A DNA stretch of 64,000 nt. Origin: an uncultured Helicobacteraceae bacterium. Lineage in GTDB: Bacteria > Campylobacterota > Campylobacteria > Campylobacterales > Helicobacteraceae. The translations under genes were made by a program, and so were the position numbers. The DNA is taken from the NCBI GenBank assembly GCA_947176375.1, contig CAMWQM010000004.1, forward strand, positions 1 through 64,000. The letters are read 5' to 3'. The notes beneath the pieces were generated by a model, which saw only the letters and a list, made by a program, of their open reading frames with translations, was not told where the DNA came from and ran no database searches. How positions within the stretch are numbered: position 1 is the first letter of the stretch; the number at the start of each line of letters is the position of its first letter. Below are positions 58,864-64,000 of this stretch, piece after piece.

Positions 58864-60747
58864 TTATTCTACTTCCGCATCAATTACATCATCATCTTTT
58901 TTACTTTGATTAGCAGAGTTTTGCGCATTTGCATTATCACCATTTTTTGCATACATCGCCTCTGCTAATTTATGACTAACATCATTTAAAGCTTTTATTT
59001 TGCTCTCAATCTCCTCTTTTGAAGCATTATCATTTTTTAGAGTTTCTTTTAGGTCGTTAATCGCATTTGTAATATTTGTCCTATCATCATCACTCAAGCC
59101 CTCTTTTATCTCACTTAGAGATTTTTCTGTTTGATAAACTAGTGAATCTGCAGTATTTCTAGTCTCAATTAGCTCTTTTCGTTTAGAATCTTCCTCTTTG
59201 TGAAGCTCTGCATCTTTTACCATTTTGTCAATTTCACTATCACTTAATCCGCTTGAACCTGTGATTTTAATCTCTTGAGACTTACCTGTGGCTTTATCTT
59301 TCGCACTAACAGTTAAGATTCCATTTGCATCAATATCAAATGTTACTTCAATTTGTGGCACACCGCGAGGAGCCGATGGAATCCCTGTTAAATCAAATTT
59401 ACCAAGAGATTTATTATCTCTTGCTAACTCCCTCTCCCCTTGTAAAACATGAATGCTTACTGCTGGTTGATTATCTTCAGCAGTTGAAAAAACTTGTGCT
59501 TTTTTCGCTGGAATTGTAATACCTCGATCAATTACCTTTGTCATCACTCCGCCTAAAGTCTCAATTCCAAGGCTAAGTGGCGTTACATCAAGCAATAGCA
59601 CATCTTTTACATCACCTTTTAAAACCCCACCTTGAATTGCCGCTCCAATCGCTACGACTTCATCAGGATTCACAGATTTATTTAGTTCTTTATTTGTAAA
59701 TTCTTTAACTCTCTCTTGCACTTTTGGAATCCTAGTTGAACCACCAACTAACACTACTTCGCTAATATCGTTTTTATCTAGGCTAGAATCCTTAATTACC
59801 TCATCAATTTTTTTAATAGTTTGCTCAATTAAATCATCTATTAGAGATTCAAACTTTGCTCGGCTTAATTTTTTTACCAAGTGTTTTGGACCGCTAGCAT
59901 CTGCTGTAATGAAAGGTAAGTTTATCTCACTTTCACTTGCGCTTGAAAGCTCTTTTTTGGCATTTTCTGCTGCATCTTTTAATCTTTGCAATGCCATAAC
60001 ATCATTTTTTATATCAATTCCGCTCTCATCTTTAAACTCATTTGCAGCCCAATCAATAATACGATTATCAAAATCATCGCCCCCTAGGAATGCGTCTCCA
60101 CCTGTGGCTAAAACCTCTACAACATTATCACCAGTTTCTAACACAGTAACATCAAATGTCCCGCCACCCAAATCATAAACTACAATTTTTTCAGAAGTTT
60201 TTTTATCCAATCCATAAGCAAGAGCAGCAGAAGTAGGCTCATTAATAATTCTTAAAACATTTAGTCCTGCGATTGTTCCAGCTTCTTTCGTAGCTTTTCT
60301 TTGACTATCATTGAAATATGCAGGGACAGTTATTACCGCTTCACTTATGCTCTCTCCTAGGTAACTTTCAGCATCTTCTTTAAGCTTCATTAGGATTTTT
60401 GCACTAATTTCTTGTGGGGTATATACTTTTCCGCTTATTTCAATCGCACAAGCACCATTTCTATCTACAATCTTATATGGAAGTCTTTTTTGTGCTTCTT
60501 TTGCTTTGTCCTCATTAAACATTAAGCCCATAATTCGCTTAATTGAATAAATTGTCTTTTCTGGATTCGTGACTGCCTGTCTTTTAGCGCTCTCGCCTAC
60601 TAAAATCTCGCCTTTATCTGTAAAAGCCACGATTGATGGAGTAGTGTTTTTTCCCTCTTTATTTGCGATAATCTTTGCCTCATTTCCTTCAAATATACTC
60701 ATTGCTGAATTTGTAGTTCCTAAATCTATTCCTAAAACTTTGCTCAT
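58864..60747 (-). CDS. dnaK: Hsp70 chaperone DnaK
   Basis: ATP-driven protein-folding chaperone of 627 residues. The nucleotide-binding domain begins [18 protein letters not shown] and contains [15 protein letters not shown] and [13 protein letters not shown]. The substrate domain follows the [19 protein letters not shown] linker, and the tail ends in the EEVD-like acidic DDVIDAEVE. It follows grpE by 11 bases in the heat-shock operon. Confidence 0.98.
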   Translation of the reverse strand: MSKVLGIDLGTTNSAMSIFEGNEAKIIANKEGKNTTPSIVAFTDKGEILVGESAKRQAVTNPEKTIYSIKRIMGLMFNEDKAKEAQKRLPYKIVDRNGACAIEISGKVYTPQEISAKILMKLKEDAESYLGESISEAVITVPAYFNDSQRKATKEAGTIAGLNVLRIINEPTSAALAYGLDKKTSEKIVVYDLGGGTFDVTVLETGDNVVEVLATGGDAFLGGDDFDNRIIDWAANEFKDESGIDIKNDVMALQRLKDAAENAKKELSSASESEINLPFITADASGPKHLVKKLSRAKFESLIDDLIEQTIKKIDEVIKDSSLDKNDISEVVLVGGSTRIPKVQERVKEFTNKELNKSVNPDEVVAIGAAIQGGVLKGDVKDVLLLDVTPLSLGIETLGGVMTKVIDRGITIPAKKAQVFSTAEDNQPAVSIHVLQGERELARDNKSLGKFDLTGIPSAPRGVPQIEVTFDIDANGILTVSAKDKATGKSQEIKITGSSGLSDSEIDKMVKDAELHKEEDSKRKELIETRNTADSLVYQTEKSLSEIKEGLSDDDRTNITNAINDLKETLKNDNASKEEIESKIKALNDVSHKLAEAMYAKNGDNANAQNSANQSKKDDDVIDAEVE

Positions 60748-60758
60748 TTTATTCTCCT

Positions 60759-61346
60759 TTAATTATTTTTTGTAATTGCTACCATAGATGGGCGAATAAC
60801 CCTATCTTTGTATTTATAGCCTTTTTGGATAACTTTAGCTATATCGCCATCGTTTTTATCCTCATCTTTTACCTGCATAATTGCATTATGAACATTTGGG
60901 TCAAACTCACAATCAGTTGAGATAATTTCAACATTATGCTTATTTAATGCTTTTAAAAAATTATCTATAGTCAGCTCTATACCCTTACTTATATTTTTAA
61001 CATTCTCACTAGATTCAAGATTTGAATCTATGCCATTTAGAGCAGATTCCAAAGTATCAAGAATTGGCAAAAAATCTTTTAAAATATTTTCATTCGCATA
61101 CTCTAAGCTATGATATTTTTCTCTCTCCATTCTCTTTTTAGTATTTTCAAAGTCTGCATAAGCTCTTAAATACTTCTCCTCAAGCTCTTTAATCCTTAAG
61201 TCTTTAGAATCTAATTTAGATTCACTAGATTCTGTGGAATCTTCGCTAGTTTCATCGCAAGATTCGCTTAGTTCATTAGAATCTTTAGAATCTAGCTTAT
61301 CTTTAGAATCTTCTAAATCTCTATCATTTAAGCTTTCTTTACTCAA
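60759..61346 (-). CDS. grpE: nucleotide exchange factor GrpE
   Basis: Exchanges ADP for ATP on DnaK. The conserved coiled coil starts near residue 50 ([22 protein letters not shown]) and the C-terminal beta domain has DPNVHNAIM and [18 protein letters not shown]. The first ~50 residues are an acidic Ser, Asp and Glu-rich tail (repeats of LDSKD, ESS) encoded by repeated GATTCTA/TAGAATC words. The length of 195 is normal. Confidence 0.96.
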   Translation of the reverse strand: MSKESLNDRDLEDSKDKLDSKDSNELSESCDETSEDSTESSESKLDSKDLRIKELEEKYLRAYADFENTKKRMEREKYHSLEYANENILKDFLPILDTLESALNGIDSNLESSENVKNISKGIELTIDNFLKALNKHNVEIISTDCEFDPNVHNAIMQVKDEDKNDGDIAKVIQKGYKYKDRVIRPSMVAITKNN

Positions 61347-61358
61347 AATTAACCTCCT

Positions 61359-62141
61359 TTAAGATGCAATCTCATTATAAAAATCTTTATAGTTACAGCA
61401 AAGCTCGCCAAAAACAAACATTTTTCCATAATTATTCTCTAGCCTAACATCCTGTATAAGTGCTAAATATCCATCAGGAAATAAATCAAAATAAAAGCCA
61501 TTTTTAAGCCTATAATAAATATGGCTATTAATGATTTCTAAAAGCATTTGACTATCTATAAGATTTAAAAACTCATAGCCAAAGTTGAAAATCTCTGTAT
61601 CTATGATATTTTCAAGCTTATAAAATAAGCTATTAACACAGACGCTTTTTGCAATCATTTTTATATCTTCAATATTTTTATATAAAAATTCTTTTATAAA
61701 AGAATAAATATGTTCAGAAAATGGTAATATCGCCTCACTATTTTCAAAAATCAAAATAATATATTTATTGTTAAAATTTATTATTTCTTTCAAAATCTCA
61801 TTATTTAGAATCTTAATATTGCAAAATATCCCATTCTTTTTACTTGCACTTTTAACCTTATCTATATTATCTATAACTAAAACATTATTTATATCAAGAT
61901 TGCTCCTCCAATAGTTTTTTAAAGTATTATTCGTAGGAATCCTACCACTACTAATATGAGGCTGAAATAAGATTCCCTCTTCGACCAATACCTTAAAGTA
62001 ATTTCTTATAGTCGCAGAAGAAATTTTCATATCCATAGTAAGACGAAGAGATTCTGAACCAATAGGCTCTCTATCTTTAATATAAATAGCTATCATTTCG
62101 TTTAGCAACTCTCGCTGTTTACTATTCACTTTGAAAATCAC
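61359..62141 (-). CDS. hrcA: heat-inducible transcription repressor HrcA
   Basis: Represses heat-shock operons by binding the CIRCE element and is released on heat. The N-terminal winged helix includes the IYIKDREPIGSESLRL segment with SSATIRNYFKVL as the recognition region, followed by ISSGRIPTN. At 260 residues it is shorter than the 340 of Gram-positives, as usual in Campylobacterota. First gene of hrcA-grpE-dnaK with a degenerate CIRCE in its promoter, which indicates autoregulation. Confidence 0.93.
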   Translation of the reverse strand: MIFKVNSKQRELLNEMIAIYIKDREPIGSESLRLTMDMKISSATIRNYFKVLVEEGILFQPHISSGRIPTNNTLKNYWRSNLDINNVLVIDNIDKVKSASKKNGIFCNIKILNNEILKEIINFNNKYIILIFENSEAILPFSEHIYSFIKEFLYKNIEDIKMIAKSVCVNSLFYKLENIIDTEIFNFGYEFLNLIDSQMLLEIINSHIYYRLKNGFYFDLFPDGYLALIQDVRLENNYGKMFVFGELCCNYKDFYNEIAS

Positions 62142-62170
62142 TCCTTTAATTTTTAAGAAATTCGAAATGT

Positions 62171-62176
62171 ATTATA
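62171..62176 (-). promoter_or_regulatory. candidate -10 box of the hrcA-grpE-dnaK operon
   Basis: TATAAT on the minus strand preceded by TGT, 30 bases before the hrcA ATG. The CIRCE-like element lies just upstream, overlapping the -35 region. Confidence 0.45.
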
Positions 62177-62194
62177 ACATAAAATTTTAAAAAA

Positions 62195-62221
62195 TTAGCA
62201 CTCAAATTAAAATATTGCTAT
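62195..62221 (-). promoter_or_regulatory. degenerate CIRCE operator for HrcA
   Basis: The consensus is TTAGCACTC-N9-GAGTGCTAA. Here one half is perfect (TTAGCACTC, 62195-62203), the spacer is exactly nine bases, and the other half is TATTGCTAT, matching six of nine positions. It sits over the -35 region of the hrcA promoter. Confidence 0.65.
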
Positions 62222-62340
62222 TTTTTAGTATATTTTTAATAAATATTAGTCTAATTCAATCAAGTTTTATTAGCATAAAAACTAAATTTAATTGATATAA
62301 ATTATTTAATTTATTTTTATAATATCGTTTATAATTTTTT

Positions 62341-62988
62341 ATGATAGAATCCTACACTATGATTAATAATATAGATAACAAAACAATAAAAGAGATAAAA
62401 ACTATTTCTTTATCAATGTTTAGAAAAGGCTTTTTTAGCATATTTAGTGGAGCAATATCTTGCAAACTAAATGAAAATAAATTTATAATAAATAAAAGTG
62501 GTGCGATTTTTGATGATATTTCACCAGAAAGTCTAGTAGTCCTCTCTCACAAACGCAATTACAGCTGGAATGATGCAAGCACACATGCAGATATACACTC
62601 CTATATCTACAAAGAAATAAGCGAAGCAAAATGTATAGCCTACACTCTACCATCATTTAGCATAGCATATTCAATTAGTCATTTTAAGATTATTCCACAA
62701 GATTACTATGGCTATATTAATTTTAAAGAAATACCCATCTATGACCCAAAGGAATACAGCAGTTGGCGAGAGAGAGCCGATGTTGAAATTTGCAATTTTT
62801 TCAAACAAAATAATATAAATTTTATGGTGATAAAAGGATATGGAATCTATGCTTATAGCAGGGATTTAGCACAGCTTGCAAAAACTATTGATATGATAGA
62901 AAATAGCGTTAAGATTCTAACACTTCATAACCTTGAAAACACTATATTTAGATACAAAGTCGAAGCTACAAATCCAGATTTATTTTAA
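62341..62988 (+). CDS. class II aldolase/adducin-like protein
   Basis: A 215-residue protein of the class II aldolase fold, conserved next to hrcA in H. pylori (HP0112) but of unknown function. The N-terminal part has FSGAISCKLNENKFIINKSG and the metal-site region STHADIHSYIY. The C-terminal VIKGYGIYAYSRDLAQLA matches the strand that normally carries the third metal His (NHG), here Tyr, so activity is doubtful. ATG 62341 or 62359 could be the start; neither has a clear ribosome site. A TATAAT at 62318-62323 is a candidate promoter. Divergent from hrcA. Confidence 0.6.
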   Translation: MIESYTMINNIDNKTIKEIKTISLSMFRKGFFSIFSGAISCKLNENKFIINKSGAIFDDISPESLVVLSHKRNYSWNDASTHADIHSYIYKEISEAKCIAYTLPSFSIAYSISHFKIIPQDYYGYINFKEIPIYDPKEYSSWRERADVEICNFFKQNNINFMVIKGYGIYAYSRDLAQLAKTIDMIENSVKILTLHNLENTIFRYKVEATNPDLF

Positions 62989-63001
62989 AAAAGATAAAAA
63001 A

Positions 63002-64000
63002 ATGATTAGATTTTATATTGCAATTTTTATACTAATTTTTATAAATGGCTGTTCGCTAAAGCAAGATTCTACGCTAGATTCTACCTTGGATTCCACACTA
63101 AAAGTGGAATCCAAGGTAGAATCTAGCCAAATAAATATAGATTCTAATAAAGATTCTACAAAATTAGATTCCACTTTAAAAAATGAGATTGTAAAAGTCA
63201 AATTAAGCTTTGTTGGTGATATTGTGCTAGGTGATTATAAAGGTGCTACTGGAGCGACTTTTAACGCCAAATTTAAAGAGGTAAAAGGAGACTACTCATA
63301 TTTTTCCAAAGGGGTAGCTAAAATTTTTAGTGAGGATGATTTAAGCATTGGCAATTTGGAGGGTGTTTTAACTGATAAAAATTTGCCCACTGCGTTTAAG
63401 AAACCATTTAGTTTTAAAGGCAAAAGCATTTATACAAATATTTTAAAAAGTTCAAATATTGAAAGTGTAAATATCGCTAATAATCACACTAGAGACTATG
63501 GAATGGAGGGCTTTAAGGACACAAAAAAAAATTTAGAGAATGCTAAAATAAATTATTTTGGTGAAGGGAATCTAAGCATAGTTGAAATTAAGGGTAAAAA
63601 ATTTGGCTTTGCTGGGCATCGTGGCTGGAATCTCAATGTCAAAAAACAGGTTAAAAATGATATTACCAAGCTTAAACATTTGGGAGCTGATATTGTGATT
63701 TTTACTTTCCATTTTGGAGAAGAGAGAAAACATATCCCAAATAAGATTCAAATTGAGTTAGCACATTTTGCAATAGATAATGGAGCTAGCTTGGTAATAG
63801 GACATCACCCGCATGTTTTGCAAAGCATTGAGGAATACAAAGGGAAGAAAATCATTTATAGCTTAGGTAATTTCATCTATGGTGGGGCTAAAAATCCGAG
63901 TGATAAAGATAGTATGATTTATCAAGTGGAATTTATTTTTCACACAAAAGATTTAAGAATAACACCACAAACAGACTATATCACAAATCTAAATGCGATA
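63002..64000 (+). CDS. CapA-family lipoprotein (partial, runs off the window)
   Basis: Open from ATG 63002 to the end of the window (333 codons, no stop). A lipoprotein signal peptide ends in FINGC. About 50 Asp-Ser and Glu-Ser-rich residues follow, then the CapA/PgsA metallophosphatase-like domain: KLSFVGDIVLGD, IGNLEGVLTD, NIANNHTRDYGMEG, FTFHFGEE, IGHHPHVLQ and YSLGNFIYGG. Relatives take part in poly-gamma-glutamate or capsule synthesis, but most bacterial members are uncharacterised. The 5' coding part holds a 24-bp perfect inverted repeat. It starts 14 bases after the aldolase-like gene, so may be co-transcribed. Confidence 0.85.
   Translation, partial: MIRFYIAIFILIFINGCSLKQDSTLDSTLDSTLKVESKVESSQINIDSNKDSTKLDSTLKNEIVKVKLSFVGDIVLGDYKGATGATFNAKFKEVKGDYSYFSKGVAKIFSEDDLSIGNLEGVLTDKNLPTAFKKPFSFKGKSIYTNILKSSNIESVNIANNHTRDYGMEGFKDTKKNLENAKINYFGEGNLSIVEIKGKKFGFAGHRGWNLNVKKQVKNDITKLKHLGADIVIFTFHFGEERKHIPNKIQIELAHFAIDNGASLVIGHHPHVLQSIEEYKGKKIIYSLGNFIYGGAKNPSDKDSMIYQVEFIFHTKDLRITPQTDYITNLNAI
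63073..63127. repeat. perfect 24-bp inverted repeat inside the capA-like gene
   Basis: The left arm 63073-63096 and right arm 63104-63127 are exact complements with a seven-base loop (ACTAAAA). Each arm combines GATTCTA and GGATTCCA words. It lies within codons 24-42, so the mRNA would fold strongly just after the signal peptide codons. Confidence 0.85.

Overview
The window is about 64 kb of AT-rich, gene-dense DNA from a Campylobacterota chromosome, most likely an enterohepatic (non-pylori) Helicobacter. The evidence is the set of recognisable genes and their order: the atypical response regulator HsrA, a futalosine-pathway deaminase next to a dihydroorotase-like gene and ccdA, the run ychF-pepA-dedA-apt ... 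rpiB-M50 protease-lepB-folD, serA-small membrane protein-rpsA, pssA-PSD-like-ftsH-prmA-cheY, and hrcA-grpE-dnaK. No tRNA, rRNA, CRISPR array, insertion sequence or prophage was recognised.

Layout. 1-950: debris of two broken genes and a strong hairpin. 1-9.5 kb: divergent RNA helicase and a + strand run (ccdA, pyrX, mscS, an orphan ORF, mqnX, sppA, purU), then hsrA. 10-15.6 kb: cmoA, ribF-tlyA on the minus strand, then a c-type cytochrome with a TAT-exported molybdopterin reductase on the plus strand. 15.7-16.2 kb: a decayed Sel1-repeat gene. 16.3-34.5 kb: a long minus-strand housekeeping block (ychF to hemC) covering translation (trpS, rpsA, rplT, rpmI), secretion (lepB), NAD synthesis (nadA, nadC), phospholipid (psd), one-carbon and serine metabolism (folD, serA) and haem (hemC). 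35-37.6 kb: serine import and deamination (sdaC, sdaA). 38.1-39.1 kb: a decayed HemN/HutW-like radical SAM gene. 39.2-50 kb: comEA-like gene, cstA-ybdD, leuA, pssA with a PSD-like pseudoenzyme, ftsH, prmA, cheY, hisA.

50.2-58.3 kb is the most unusual part. It is a minus-strand surface-glycan locus with five G/C homopolymer tracts of 8-10 bases. Four tracts lie in glycosyltransferase-like or membrane genes and one lies in a fused nucleotidyltransferase/kinase. Reading the frames by hand, three genes are out of frame in this assembly (tracts of 9, 8 and 10) and two are in frame. This is the signature of a slipped-strand phase-variable contingency locus. A small HAD phosphatase of EcbF/BcbF type sits between the activating enzyme and the transferases, which suggests that an activated phospho-compound or sugar is made and then added to capsule or LPS.

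58.9-64 kb: the heat-shock operon hrcA-grpE-dnaK behind a degenerate CIRCE element, a class II aldolase-like gene, and the start of a CapA-type lipoprotein whose first codons contain a perfect 24-bp hairpin. Across the window the word RGATTCYA and its complement recurs. It is concentrated in low-complexity, Asp/Glu-Ser-rich insertions of otherwise conserved proteins (GrpE, PrmA, NadC, the fused kinase, CapA).
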